64,000 nt of DNA, taken from positions 1,114,035 to 1,178,034 of the forward strand of contig VXAI01000193.1 in NCBI GenBank assembly GCA_013399305.1, written 5' to 3'. A model generated the notes under the pieces. That model was not told where the DNA came from. It worked only from the letters and a program-made list of their open reading frames with translations, and ran no database searches. The translations under genes were made by a program, and so were the position numbers. The first letter of the stretch is position 1. Every line of letters starts with the position of its first letter. This document shows, one piece after another, positions 1 through 13,335 of this stretch. The DNA comes from Rostratula benghalensis (Eukaryota > Chordata > Aves > Charadriiformes > Rostratulidae).

Positions 1-40
1 TAAAATGAACCAAAAAGAAATTTTTTTTTCAGTATCGAAA

Positions 41-60
41 GTTCCTACAAGTTCCTACAA
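41..60. repeat. 10-bp tandem duplication
   Basis: The unit gttcctacaa occurs twice in direct succession. It is a small local duplication with no evident function. Confidence 0.9.
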
Positions 61-1413
61 AGTGGTATTTATAAGGGAATATTGTCCCAGGTCTAAAAAA
101 GGGGACTTTATTTAGACATGCTAACACAAAGCGGTCTATGCCAAGTGCAAAAGTTCAGATTAAGTAACTGAGAATCCTGTTTACTGGCTGGCACCAGCTG
201 AAGAACTGCAGGGCTGCAAGGCAGAAGAGACGTGGTTGACAGGTAGCTATCAGAAAAGTAGGTATGAGGACTTCCAGAAGCGTGCTAGGCACAGAGACGG
301 TGGAGTGACTGATACGATGAAACCCCTGATTTGTAAAGATCTCAATCTTTTTGAACACAGTCAAGATTAGAGTAGATAAATTTGAAAGCTGGGCTTGAAA
401 CTCAAATGTAGCAAATAAACATTGCACAACTAATCACAATGCGTACCTGCTCCCATTGCCTTTGAGGACCAACCAATCTTTAGAACTACAGAGGTTTCTC
501 CTGTCTCATCCAAGGCAGATAAACCTCCCTAGCAAGAATATTTTACAGCTGATATACTGAGACAATTCAGCGTCTAACATTTAATAAACATCATCTGCAA
601 CACCTACACAATGCTTCCCAGCCACGGAAAGGCACAATTAATTTCTCTGATCGTTGTCTAATTCACACTTAGAATTAGGAATGGACACTGTAAAGTTAAA
701 ATCTACTGTATAAATCTGCTTGACATACAGAATGTGAAATATTGGCTTAACATTGATAAGTCTTATGTTGAAGACTAAAGAAAAAAAGCACTGTAGTGTC
801 TGTGAAATAAAGGTAGGCTAGCTTGAAAAGTAGCTTTACATTGTCAGACTGGTAATGTTTTCAATTACTGAATTCTAACAAAGTAAGATGACAGAACAAA
901 CCCATGCCCAAATAAATGTCAAGGATCTAAGTATTAATGGAAAGTGTTCTCTTTCCAATATTTTCTTTTCCCTTTAAAAACAATATGTACACCTTTTCTT
1001 AGCATTTTTAACCAGCATCAGAAACGCTGGATCTGGCAGTGAGAACAACTTGTGAACCCCGAACCCCTCAAAATTAAGTGTCCCTGGTTCTAGCCTATGT
1101 GCTAGATTTCTGAGCTATAGGAGAGCCCCTCAGTGCTCTGTTCCTTTTTTTGTGAAGCACAAATGAGAGCAGGAGTTCCTCCTTCTTAAAATAAAAAATT
1201 TCCACGTACAGTGTAAGCAATTTAGGAAACTGAGCACAAGCTGGCATATTTTTCAGGAAAACAGTCTCTAAATATTGCCATTATCAAGCTAGCTTTATAA
1301 ATGCATTATAAACTGAAATTATTGCTTGTATCGTGTCCACTGTAATACCAAATACAAAGAAGTAAAAAGATCACATTTCCATATTTATCAAAGAGATACT
1401 GTTCAAGGCAATA

Positions 1414-1455
1414 TATCTTTTTACTACTTATATAGGATAAGTAGTAAAAAAGATA
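1414..1455. repeat. Short inverted repeat (hairpin)
   Basis: The left arm at 1414-1430 (tatctttttactactta) is the reverse complement of the right arm at 1438-1455, apart from one extra A in the right arm. The 7-base spacer is tatagga. A 17-bp stem could form in DNA or RNA. The arms are AT-rich, so stability would be modest. No gene function is evident. Confidence 0.85.
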
Positions 1456-2130
1456 GAATGTTCTTAAGGTTCCTAGTGACAGAGGGTTAAAAAAACCCCA
1501 AAACATACAAAAGATCTTTAAAGACAAAGTCATATAATTTATCACCATACATTAAAACATCATCATCATCATAGAGGGGCTAAAATTTGTTAGGTGTGTG
1601 GGGAAAAAAAAAAAAAAGACTACCCAAAAGTGTCTTGAAAATACCCTCCTCTCACCCAATCCAGAATAAAACTAAAAAACAATGTCAAACTGATGAATAT
1701 TCAGTTTCCTACAGCTTATCTAATTGACTCTATTATGAATTGGTTGTTCTCAGAATGTCTATGCAAACGAAAGTAACTTGTGTTCAAAATAGGGGAGAGA
1801 AAGATGTAAAACTAAACAGGAAACAACAAAAAGTGTAAAATAGCTCCAGTCTATTTCCTCATATTCCACCCTTTCATTTGGGTAAGTGACCCATGCTTAT
1901 AGTTACAAAAGCACACAGAGTTTCTTTGGGGAAATGGTACTGTCTATTAAGACATACAGAATGTGTGCTGCTTTTCCAGTAAGTAATTCATACAAGGAAA
2001 AAAACTTAAGAAAATTAACACTGTATTAGGATTAAGATAAAGCCAGAGCTAGATCAATGACTACTATGAGCAGGGTCTGCTAAGACCAGACAAGTGCTCA
2101 CTGCAGATTGTGAAGCTTCAGAGAAAAGGC

Positions 2131-2149
2131 AAATAAATAAATAAATAAA
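2131..2149. repeat. AAAT simple repeat
   Basis: Short tetranucleotide microsatellite of about five units, about 80 bases downstream of the DHHC exon donor in intron 4. Confidence 0.85.
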
Positions 2150-2238
2150 CAAACCCTGAATGATCAAAAGATTAACTTAAAAATAAAAAACTCAAGCAAA
2201 TGGCTACATACGTAATCTGATTTCACCAGCATACTTAC

Positions 2239-2376
2239 GAAGGATGACGTGGGTGATAACGAATGCAAATATAAAGACTGTCAGAAAGGACAGAGATAAA
2301 ATAAACATATAAAAAAATCTGTAGTTTCTTTTCCCCACACAGTTGCCTACCCAGGGACAGTGGTGATCAAACCGTT
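2239..2376 (-). CDS. ZDHHC14: ZDHHC14 coding exon (probably exon 4): DHHC active site and TM3
   Basis: This 138-bp exon has two bases completing Glu, 45 full codons, and one base of an Arg codon. The acceptor follows a long pyrimidine tract and reads TTTCAG|AACGG; the donor is CTTC|GTAAGT. The peptide starts [20 protein letters not shown] and carries the catalytic Asp-His-His-Cys. The cysteine corresponds to about residue 195 of the human protein and forms the acyl-enzyme intermediate. The remaining CRD spacing (Cys-x5-Cys-x4-Asn-x3-Phe) is intact. The hydrophobic run [22 protein letters not shown] is transmembrane helix 3. The next exon (TM3-TM4 loop, TM4, TTxE motif) is not within positions 1-2238. 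All catalytic and zinc residues that fall in the window are present, so nothing suggests a pseudogene. Confidence 0.97.
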
Positions 2377-3499
2377 CTGAAATGAGAGGCAGAAGAAAAA
2401 AAAATGGAAACCAATTAATAAAATGCTGTTTAATTGAAAAAAGCTCTCCGAATACTATATTCAAATTCATGATTGAACTGGCATTTGCAAATTAGACACA
2501 GAGAAATTCTTATTTAGAAAGGAAAAAATAGAAAAGGAAAAAAAAAAAGGAGTATTTTAATGAAACTTTACAGGTTTTAAAGAAATCAAAGCATGACTGA
2601 GGTGAGCTCCTGCTAAACTAACAGCGTTATTATCATTATTATGAGAAATTGTGCAGTCAGACCGGTAGGTATGTATTTATCCACCATCACACGGAGCTGT
2701 ACCAATCCAACTGTATTTTATTTTTTCACTATAATGGGGTTTTTTGTTTCAGTGACTCTTCTACTCAAAGCTGGAGTTTTTGATGCTGTTCTATTTCTAT
2801 CTGTCATGATCGTCCTTCTACTACCATTTCACCCTTCCATTTTGGTATGTGAAATATTTACACTCTCCCTCTTCCTTTTATTGCTTCACTCAAAATATTC
2901 TCCATTGCAGATCACCTATTATTCTACTCAGAATTGACACTGTCATACAAAAACATTGCAAAATCATTCACATAAACCATTTTCCAAATGTTAAAATTCA
3001 GACAGTTGTGTAAAATTTGCTTATACGCCTTTCGGGTTGGTTGGTTGGTTATTTTTTTTTTTTTAATAATCTAATCAATCTGTAAACCACATGGTACAAA
3101 AATTGGTAGATGCCATTCTGACTGCTCTGTTACCCTTTGCACTGTAAGTTCCCTCTTCTTTTTACTAAATCAAACTCTTTGCCTTTTATTTCCCCAAGAG
3201 ATGAACTCGTTCATGAGCCAGGAAAAGGCCAGGGTGGGTCAGAAACAGGGGTCCCCACCAAGGAGGGAAATTCCCCAATGCTGGAAAGCAGCTGAAGGAA
3301 CAGTTTGCTCTGCTTCCACCCAGGCAGCCTGGACTCCCCTCCCCATCCCAGTATGGCCAGTATTGGAAACAGAGCAATTGTCAGGAAACAAACTGGCATT
3401 TCATTTCCTAACTTTGTTTTGGAGAGATTACACTGACAGAATTTTATATTTTTTAATCAAATCCAAGATCATAACATAAGACAGATGCTTTCATGATGA

Positions 3500-3525
3500 C
3501 TCTCTCTCTCTCTCTCTCTCTCTCT
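3500..3525. repeat. CT dinucleotide microsatellite
   Basis: Uninterrupted run of 13 CT units in intron 3; likely length-polymorphic. Confidence 0.95.
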
Positions 3526-4916
3526 GATCCTTGTCCAAATCCTGTTTTGTTTTTTGTGACTTTTATGCCTCTATTGACGTATGATATCAAACTATTTGTA
3601 GTTCCACAGGAAAGGCGAGCGATAAATTCGAAATCCTTTAGTCCTATGTTATAAAGGCACATCTGTCCAAGCACACCAGTTTATTTTAGCTATGGCTTTA
3701 TGTGAAAGAGCTACATTACAGGTTTTCCTCGAAGGTTGTATTTAGTATTATCTTTATTGAAATAAGAAATTCAAGACAAAATGCACAACAGATTTCTGAG
3801 TTCAGCAAACTTTCACGGGGGTTTTAAATGGTTTTGTGTGACAGCTGTTTGGACCACATGTTTCTACCATAAATCTGTTTCAAATTCCAATGGGGCTATA
3901 CAAGGTGAAGTTATTAGACTTTCTTAGGATAGGCCTTCAGAAATACTTTGATTTAATGAGTACTGCTAAGAATACCAAGAACTAAACACTCTGGTATCTA
4001 AAAGGGTAGGCGATACTGCCTTTATTAAGTGCAATACAGTTGTATTCCCAGAATAAATTGACATTGCATTTGAACAGTGCTTATTTTTACATTTGTGCTT
4101 CTGAATGAGTCCTTATGTTCTAATAAACATTTAATGGGTACAGAAGCAAATAATAACACAAGGAAAAACACAGTTGCAGAGCCCTTAAAGAGCGTAATAC
4201 CAGGGTATTTTTGTACCCTACTGCTCTAGCCATGGAACAATATTTTGATATGTGTAGACATTTATTTGATCGATTCAGATACAACATAAAGCACACATAT
4301 GCACACACCCACCCCCCATCTATAAATACACACACATATATCCCTTACTAAAGACTGGCTTGATATTTCTAACCTACTTGTCACTCCTCTCCAATTTCTG
4401 TCTTCAAACTTTCTTCGTAAATTGAAAGGCTCTGCTTTCCCAATAAATACATTACCAATCACTGGTAAGGTAAGTAACTACCTAAGAAGTTTGTAAAGCA
4501 GAAATGTGAATGTGAAAAAAACCCCGACAGCTACAGTGTAAAAACTGAACCACCACTCAAGAAAAAGGAGAATTATTAAAGGGTTTGCATGAGTGTTATG
4601 TATAAATAAACTAGGCCTCATTTTTCTCAGTCATAAAATAGAAAAGGATGTGACATTTAGTCTATATGCCGCAAAACAGTCTATTAAAAAGCAAGGGATT
4701 ATTCTACTCAGCAGAGCACAAATATGTAAATGCAAGTTAAAGATAATAGCCTTACAGCTTGTGAGCTGCTCTGCTTAGTAGTTAATTCAAGAGAAAACAG
4801 CTAACTCTGGCTAAATGAACAGACACAGATTAAGGACTAACTTATAACACTGTTAACAAATACAAACGCTCTTAAGTCTAGAGCTCTTTCTTTTTCCTTA
4901 CAAAACCACATGGCTT

Positions 4917-4951
4917 AAAAAATATTCATGAACAAAAAAATATTAATGAAC
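4917..4951. repeat. Imperfect 17/18-bp tandem duplication
   Basis: Two adjacent copies of an A-rich unit ending in tattcatgaac and tattaatgaac, differing by one base and one A. Probably slippage. Confidence 0.75.
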
Positions 4952-6285
4952 CAATAACACAATCTTAACATTAACTTCTGGCATTCCAGAACCCTGTAAA
5001 CTGAACAAGCAGTTATTTGGAAAAGAATGCTCTGCCTGACATCTCTACTCAGCTGGGACAATGTTGACAGCAAAATTAAGATTTACCTTCACTGAGAAAT
5101 GAAAAACTACTGAAGTTGAAAAAAAGTGGGAATTCTGGCCCTTGTAAACTCAAAACGTAGAGCAAATATAAATACAGCTGACTGTTATTGAAGAATAACA
5201 GACTGCTTAGTGGTGATGACTGCAGGTCCAGTTCAAATGTATAGGGTATAGTTCGGGAGCTGCTGTATTCTTTTGTGACAAGGTTAATGTAAAAATATTT
5301 GAGGCAAATTTAGAGAATCAAAGCACTGACAATACAAATTCGTGTCTTGTGTCTTAGAAGTTTTAATGAGGGAGGAAAAAATGCTGCAAGGGTGGAAAGG
5401 TTGGCCTATGGAAGCATCCTGGGGATATAAAAGTTGAGACAGATCATCTTTCCACACTCAATTTAAAGCAAAAGCAGTGAGGTACTTGCCTTCAGGATGT
5501 GGTTTGACGTTAGAGCTGTACCTACCGAATCGAGAACAACTGCTAGAACAGGTGGCCCAGCTTCCCCTCTTCTAACAGTCCTGCAAATCATCTCTCGCCT
5601 GTGTATTTACAGCTCTCTGTCCTTAGGCCAAGCCTGATGTTCATTTTACCCTGAGGGGAGCTGGTTGACAGAGCCAGATCCATTTAGAACAGCAGTTCAA
5701 CGCAGGATCAGACAAACACCAAAGCTGGCCCAAGCAAAGCAGTGAGAACACGCTGCCAGGGGAGGGGTGAAATGACCCTTTCAGAAGTGGTGAGGTGTTA
5801 ATTCAGCTCAGCTTTAACACCAACCTTGCTACAGGCTAACACTTATCAGGACTGCATGAGAAATCCAGTTTTGATTAATTTTTTAGGGTCTGAGAACAAA
5901 AGTTGAAGCAAACAAAAAAGACTGAGAAAAATGTGTGAACAGTTTATAAGGTGAAGCACCAATGAAATAGGAGCTGGGTAAAAGGAGACAAAAATAGCTG
6001 CTGTAAAGACCACAGAGAACCAAAGAGGTAAGAAACCTCAAGAGCTGTCAGTAAACCTGAATAAAGTAAACTTTATTCTACAAATGTTTGCCAAGTGATG
6101 AACAACTTCAGATTTGGGTAATAGCTTCTGAGGATGGCCAGCACCCCCATAACCAAATCCAATATAAGATGCTGCACACGCTTCACAATGTAACAGGCTG
6201 CCTTTCCTGACACTTCATCCCGCTTCCTCCTTTCATTGCCTGAGCTGCTAATGACTCAGGTCAGCTCCCTGAACTGGCAGGAAAG

Positions 6286-6300
6286 AAAAAAAAAAAAAAA
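6286..6300. repeat. Poly-A tract
   Basis: Fifteen consecutive A. No retroposon body was recognised upstream. Confidence 0.9.
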
Positions 6301-9108
6301 GGAATTATTTTGTTCATTGCTTAGTGAGAAAAACTGACCTGCCAATGGCTGTCTGTTACTAAGGGCTGTGTGAACAGGCACAGAGGAGCAAATCCCCTAC
6401 GTCAGGGGGAGGGTGTAGAAGGGGAAAGAGGATGAAGTTCAGATGCTTCTCTTTGGAAGCATCAAGCTGTCAGAATGACTCAGTGGTCTCATTAATGCTC
6501 ACCTAATAATATATGCTAACTGAATGACAGAAGAACATGCAACTTACATCATACTTTAGACATGGCTGTTGCTTTTTACCTCCCCTGAAACATTTGCATT
6601 AAAAACTTGCTTTAAAAACATTAACTACTGGAGATCTCGGATAAAAACAAAACCAAGAACTTTTCCTATTCTAATTAGCAATGGCCTTTCCTTCAGAAAC
6701 CACACTGTAGCATGTTCCTTAGTGCTCACAAACTGAAAGCCAAATCTCTACTTTTCCACAGCACAGCATGTAGACTCTTTAAATCCTTAAATGTTCAGCT
6801 TCCATTTTTCAATCACTACACTCCAGGAAACCACGTACAAAATGACCCTAATGCTTTCCTTCCTCTATCAAAGCATTTAATAAAAGCTTTATAATTTACA
6901 AGGAACACAAAAAGCATTTTTACATGGAACATTTGTAGGCCAGCTTGGCCTTTCAGTCTGCAGCTCTTCTCATCTCTTCACACTGTGATCTCAGAAACAT
7001 TTATTATTATTTATGAGCTGCCTCCTTTTCTCCACTGCTTGACTGGGTCACTGCATGCTAAGATACTTTTTCTAAAGCTTAATGTGAAGGCAGGTCTCCG
7101 AAAGACACACACACACAAAAAAATCTACAGGTGCAAAGGTATCTAGGTCCCATTACTGGCAGATTCCAATGGGCATGTGTGAGAATTCATTTGCTAATTC
7201 TGGCTTCGCATTCAACTGTTGTAGGGCAAAGATGCAAACGTAAGGGCATTCACCAAATGTGACCACCTTTATTTAACGCAAACAAACGTGTAGCCAAGGG
7301 CTGGGAAGAGTCAACAGCCCGTTATTCAAACCTTAAGGCAGTCAAAAAAACCACCAACCCAAGAGGATGCATTACGACTCAACTAACTGGGCCAGCATTA
7401 CTGAAAATGACTTTTGACAGTAGCACCACAACAGGGTGGTGGCCTCCAAGGGCCATTGTCCTGGATGCACACTGCACAATTATGCAGAGATCCCCACACA
7501 TCTGCACAAATTTGTCATGAAGACAATTACAGCTTTTTTTGTAGGACTATGCTGTCATGATATGATCACATCTCTTCAGGCCTCTAGACTTGATATTTTG
7601 TATGACAAACGCTACTTTCAGAATTTGGTTGCTCTTGAAATGTTTAGGAAAACAAACGAGGTTTTTAAAAATCCTTATAAGGAAAACTTATTACAAAAAG
7701 CATTTATTTCCTCCTCATCTACTGAGAATCCCGTGCATTGGCACAAAAGCCAGTATAACCATGGCATTAAAGCCTTTCCAGTCAGTTCAGAATGTTTGAT
7801 AATTTAACATTATTAATAATAAAAAAAAATATATTGTATCTGATATTCATAGCATATTTAATCCTTATCCATATCCTATCCTTAGGCTCAGATGTTCTGT
7901 TCCACTAACTTAAGTCACCACTCCTCATAACATGGTTTATTTAATCACACTTAAAAAAAACACTGATGGGACTGAATTGGTAACAGCAATCAAATCTATG
8001 GAACAATTTAACTTACACAACATTCACCTGCATGTCAGTCATTCCTCTGACAATGCCGTTGTTGTTACTCTTGTGGAGTGAAATCAGAGTGGAAATTTAC
8101 ATGAAAAAAATGGTGATTAACAAAGGACAGATTAATTACAAGTTACTTTTATATGCATGCTGATGTTATTTTAGAACATCTGTTACAGACAATGCACAAT
8201 GGATCCTTTAAATCACCCAGATGCAGCACTTTGGTACCCTGATTCCAAATCAAAACACCCCAATAAAACCAAATGGCACAGAATGACCTTTCCACCCTCA
8301 AATTTACATTTAGGACATGCTCACCAAATGTTTACTCCAGGTTACATTCTGGACACTACACTAACTTCCTCCACAAAGTAACGCAAACTGAAATGGCAAT
8401 GTAACGTCAGGAAAGATGGGCCTCTACTGATGACATAAATTAATAACGTTCATGGATATCTACAACAAAAAGTCAATGAGAAACACAAACACAAGGTCTA
8501 TTAAACCAACATTGCACTCACAATTGTCTAAATACAGTCCCAGATAGCTAAGCTATTTGGGTGGGGGGCTTTTTCAAGAAAATCAGTGACAACTTCAATA
8601 GCAGCAGACCTACGTTATTCACAAAAATAAAATAAATATGCTTAATTTTGTTAATAACAATAAGAATTGATTTATTTGAAAACATCCAGCCATTGCCCTG
8701 GGATAGCTCATAGTAATTAAACTATATGATCACACAGCTCACTTTGCTGCTACCTCCGATAATAACTGTGGAGTAATTAGCAACAAATCCTGTGACTACA
8801 TACACATTCATGGTGATATTTTCAAAGGCAGCAGCAGCAGTTTAGAAGGACTGTTCTTTCATAGACAGGAAGAGTGCACAGCAAAGGACCTCACATTCTC
8901 TCCTTACTACCTGTTCTTGTCAACACGATACCTCCATGTGCTGGGAACCAAACACTCACCCAGCCGTGGAGGAAGGAAGTTTAAAACCCCACCTTGTCCA
9001 TAGGTGAAGTGTGGTGTCCTTACCAGGTATCAGCATCCCCAGAGCTCATGGATTTGTTCCTCTCTTTTCTACATGAAAGCACTTTTTCATAGGTTCATAA
9101 TATTTTTT

Positions 9109-9180
9109 TTAATTTTCTCCTGGGTTGTTGTTTTTTTTTTTTTTTTTTTGTTTGGTTGTTTTTTTTGTGGTTTTTCCTTT
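9109..9180. repeat. T/G-rich low-complexity tract
   Basis: A run of 19 T (9131-9149) flanked by TTTGG and TTGTT motifs. It gives rise to a meaningless Phe-rich open frame. Confidence 0.85.
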
Positions 9181-9257
9181 TCTCTCTCTTCAGTTTTACT
9201 CTGACATCTGAGGTTTACACCCTAATTTCCATGGTTGGGTATTATGATCACATCTGC

Positions 9258-9272
9258 TTTTTTTTTTTTTTT
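9258..9272. repeat. Poly-T tract
   Basis: Fifteen consecutive T in intron 3. Confidence 0.9.
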
Positions 9273-9874
9273 AATATGCAGACCAATACACATAAGCTGC
9301 TCTGTCTGAAGTAACCTATAATACTATTATCTTTCTTTCTGCCATGTTTCCCAGTGCTTTGGCTTAGACCTAAAAACTCCTTGATGCACATGCCATGTGC
9401 TCCCTGACTTTCTAAAGTGCATCTAGCATATAGATGAGATAATCATAAACAAACACGTTTCTGTAAGAGCTGGTGTGTACTCCATTTGGCATCTTCCTGG
9501 GTGCCACAAAAAGGTAGCAGAACCCAAAAAAGCCAGAGCCATTTCTCACATGTGAAAACTGGGTAAAAAAAAATCCACAAGAAAAGAAGAAAAGCAAAAA
9601 GGACACAGCAGCCAACTTTGTAGTTTTCTTTGTAGCTCTAACTGTTCAGCTGAAGAGTCACTTCAAGAGACCTGGAGGTTTCACAGGTTCAAAAATCGTG
9701 CCCCCAAACGAAGTGAAAATTGTGCTCTCTTCATTGCAGGAAATGTAAGGAAAGAAACAGGCAAAGGTTGTGTAAAAGAACTGAATGCCAGAAGGGAGAT
9801 AACAAGGTAATGAAGGCAGAGTGGTACAAAATGGAATTAAAACCAGGCGAAACAAAGCCCTGACATCAAGTAAA

Positions 9875-9919
9875 CACACATTGATTATAAAGGACCACAC
9901 ATTGATTATAAAGGACCAC
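9875..9919. repeat. 21-bp perfect tandem duplication
   Basis: The unit beginning cacacattgattataaagga is repeated with period 21 and no mismatch over 45 bases. Perfect identity suggests a recent event. Confidence 0.93.
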
Positions 9920-10625
9920 TAATCCCTGTGAAAATTATTCTCAGACGCAGTAGCAGTGTTACAAAACCCCACCTGTTATAATGCCACCTTTCAGCCTGTT
10001 TTTAAAGTAATTTGTGTTCTCTGGGCTGGAAGGTGGTGGTATCTGCAGTGACTACAGGGGAGGAAGAGCTTCTCCCAGAAGATGTTGGTAATTTTCACTC
10101 TTTGTCTTAACATCGTATGTGTTGTATGTAATTTTAATAATTATTTCCCTATCTTAAGAAAACAAATTTTCAACACTGGTGCCTAATCTGGGAAACTAGT
10201 TTTAAAAACAATTATTTTATGCCAATTCTGCTGTTTGGCATGCTGGTGGGTACATAACATATTTTACTTTCAAAACACTAAATTAATGTTGTTTGGTGAA
10301 GACTAATCCCAAAAGTGAATGCCTACAATTGCCTTGGATAAGTGCTTTACAGAAGCAATAATTTAATCAGAAGGGGGGTGTCTAATGGCTTCTAACATAA
10401 CATATTTTCTGTCAAAATCTTGACACTTGGTCTCATGTTTAGGATCCATAGAAAGCAATCAGACTTGGGACTGAGAGGAATTCTATCTCCAACAGAAAAC
10501 AGAAGCATTGATAGCAAATGCCAATATGGTATGTGCACCCGCAGCACTACTCTCATCCTGGAGCCCCATCTCAAAGAGGCACGAACACGGCCAACTAGGA
10601 TTCATCAAGAGTTACTGAAAACAAA

Positions 10626-10940
10626 AGAATCACAGATTCACAGAATAATATAGGGTTGGAAGGGACCCCTGGAGATCATTTAAGTCCAACCCTCTGCAAA
10701 AGCAGGTCCACCCAGAGCAGGTTGCACGGAAATGTCTCCAGGCAGGTTTGGAATGTCTCCAGAGATGTAGACTCCCCCACCTCTCTGGGCAGCCTGTTCC
10801 AGGGCTCTGCCATCCTCAAAGTGAAGAAGTTCCTCCTCATGTTTAGATGGAACTTCCTCTGTGCCCATTTCCTCTTGTCCTCTCACTGGGCACCACCAAA
10901 AAAAGATCAAGGAATAACACCCCCTTGGATCTTCAAAAAT
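10626..10940 (-). mobile_element. CR1 LINE 3'-end fragment
   Basis: Read on the minus strand, this is the 3' end of a CR1 non-LTR retroposon. The plus strand opens with the complement of the CR1 terminal octamer repeat (tcacagattcacagaat) and then ggttggaagggacc. It continues through the typical antisense landmarks (ctctgggcagcctgttccag, cctcaaagtgaagaagttcc, tcctcttgtcctctcactgg). It is truncated at its 5' end and has no complete reverse transcriptase. It belongs to the same subfamily as the copy at 36202-36612. It lies in the sense orientation of ZDHHC14. Confidence 0.92.
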
Positions 10941-13308
10941 AGATCACCAGTTGACCAGTGATCTTTGAAAACCCAAACTAAACGTTTCAACGTTCACATG
11001 TGACATCCAATTTCAAAACTTTGAGCTTTGAATCCTCCATGGAAAAACGGAGGATTCACTGTTGAAGAAACGTAAGAAAGAAACTTGAGAAAGAAACTCC
11101 TATGTTTGAAAGAAACACAGTGGAACCAGAGAAGAGAAGCATTCCTTATCCATCAGCCACACACAAATTTGTAATATACAGATTTTGAAACAAATAGAAT
11201 GGCCATATTCTCTTAGATTAATATAAATGGTGGATCTTTTCTTCCACCGTACTAGAATTTTGCCTTTGGTTGATAAGCAAAACTGTGGCATGTGAATGCA
11301 AAGAAGGCTTTAAACATTTCGATTTACTGCTTGTTAAGAATTTTTCACTGTTTCTCGTGTCATTTGATACTATTTTTAAATAAATTGTTTGGAAATAGCT
11401 GCTTCTTTTTTAGAAATCAAATTAAACAAACCAAAAATCATTTATTAAAATAAGCAAACAAAAAAAAAAGGAAATTACAGAGTTGATGTGTTGCAATGAC
11501 CAAAATTAAATAAATAAAAAGGTCATTTGGGCATTTCAGAAGCAAGCCCAACTACTGGCTTCTTACACGCATGACACAAAAACCTCTTGTCAAAACCCAG
11601 CAATAACTACCTTGAGCCCAGAATTTGCGTCTGCTGTGGTTATTTAAGTGTGTATCTCTTGTGTTTTTTGAAAGAATTTATAATTTTTAAACAATATAAT
11701 GGTACACAGAAAACCCTTGAGGGGCTAACTTCCAATTGCTATTCAGCAAAACACCCAAAATATTTGCCTTGGGGACAACACATTCAACCAAATTTTTAAG
11801 GCATTACATAAACGCAATAAACTGCACTTTAATGAAAATTCAGATGTTTCTGGATACTGCCATTAAAATATTATAAAGCTAAAGGAGACTGAAGTATTAC
11901 TATAGGTAGAAATCAAAATACTTTGGGGTTTTTTAAGCTATGTTTTTCTTATTTTTATCTAAATATTCTACATGGCCATTTATAAAAAACTTAGTCATGA
12001 AATGAAAATCAGAAACAAGCTTGAGCAACAGGTACAATTAGTAGACAAGTGGAAAGTTAGGATTAATTAAAAAAGGGATAAAACCCAACAATAAATAATT
12101 TTTTGTATGTATACAGCAGGTTCATTTCAATAGATAGACAGAATTATTTCAATACACCTAACTTCAAATTGAAAAATGTGCAAGAGGAAATTACAATGAT
12201 CATACTTATTTTATGAGCAGAAAAGACTAATCTTCTTGGATACAATTATCACCTATATGAGTCATTTGCTCACTCTTTTCTGATATCCATTCATAATTCA
12301 CATCGATTGCTTCATCCCAGACATATTCAGAAGACAAAGATTAAGTTGTTTACCCACCATCGCTAATTGTGTGTTGCATAGAGTAGGTTTTCCAAATTTA
12401 GTATGAAAAGGACCCATTCAGGTTACAGAATAACTGCTGGAAAAATCCTTCATATCAGTTTATTTAAAAAACTGAAACACTATTAAAAAAAAAACAAACC
12501 AACTTTAGGATATGTGTGTAGGAGTTGTTCTTATTTATGCACTCTTGGTAAAGACAACAGCCTGTAACTTTTATTTACTGCACTGGTCAAAAATTGCATT
12601 TTCACATTATCAGGTTTGCTGAGCAATATCACAACACTCTAATGCCAGGTTACACATGTGAAATAATATTTTTTTATGAAAATGTGTCAACTGCAATTCA
12701 TAAACTTCCCTACTTGCCAAGTTCAATGGCTTTGGCAACACTTACAAAATTCTAACACATCAGAAAAACTAATTTACTGAAGGAACCATCTACAGATACC
12801 AATTGATTGTAATAGGGCCAAAAGGCCAAACTTTGCACTCTGATGTCACTGTACTCCCCAAAATGAGTATCATCTAAATATGAAACTATAATTCTTCCAA
12901 TGACAGCTTTGTATCTAAAAATATCACTGCTGAATACTGCAATTACACTCTTCAGCTGGAGACATCTTTCTACATTATTTTCTTGAATGCGTAAGACCCA
13001 GGCTCTACAGTGTGCTAATCAGCTGCACTGAACTCTAAATATGATCTAATTAACTAGAAAACTACTTGGATTTGATTGGTGAGGTTTTTTTGGTTTGCTT
13101 TTAAAACCAAGCATATCTTCATCGCCTTGTCTGCCCTCCAAAGAAAAAAGACAAGATGTTCAGAGGAAAAAAAGCTCTACCATTAAAAAAATACACTTAG
13201 GTCCTGAAAACTACTACTTACTCTCAAAATAGCACGCTTGCCCAGTAATTTCTTATGGACTCTGACATGAAAATTTCTAGCCCATAAACTAGAATGGTCT
13301 TATGAACC

Positions 13309-13335
13309 ATTCAAAGGTAAGGATTCAAAGGTAAG
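13309..13335. repeat. 14-bp tandem duplication
   Basis: attcaaaggtaag occurs twice with period 14. No function is evident. Confidence 0.85.

Larger units (their letters stand above)
1..2238 (-). other. ZDHHC14 intron 4, 5' part
   Basis: Non-coding AT-rich intron downstream of the DHHC exon. It begins with a consensus donor (GTAAGT on the minus strand at 2233-2238). It holds a 10-bp tandem duplication (gttcctacaa twice, 41-60), a hairpin-forming inverted repeat (1414-1455), an A tract near 1608-1617, a short CAT repeat near 1558-1572 and an AAAT repeat (2131-2149). I saw no following ZDHHC14 exon and no other gene. Confidence 0.85.

Noticed and set aside
2204..2470. 88-codon minus-strand open frame as a stand-alone small protein
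   Set aside because: Only 2239-2376 is coding. The ends of the frame run into intron on both sides of a clear acceptor and donor; the start Met lies in the intron.
4285..4345. CA/TA-rich sequence as a possible CRISPR or satellite array
   Set aside because: The repeats are irregular dinucleotides without spaced units; this is ordinary vertebrate low-complexity DNA.
10656..10961. 101-codon open frame (and shadows) as a gene
   Set aside because: It lies wholly in an antisense CR1 3' end.
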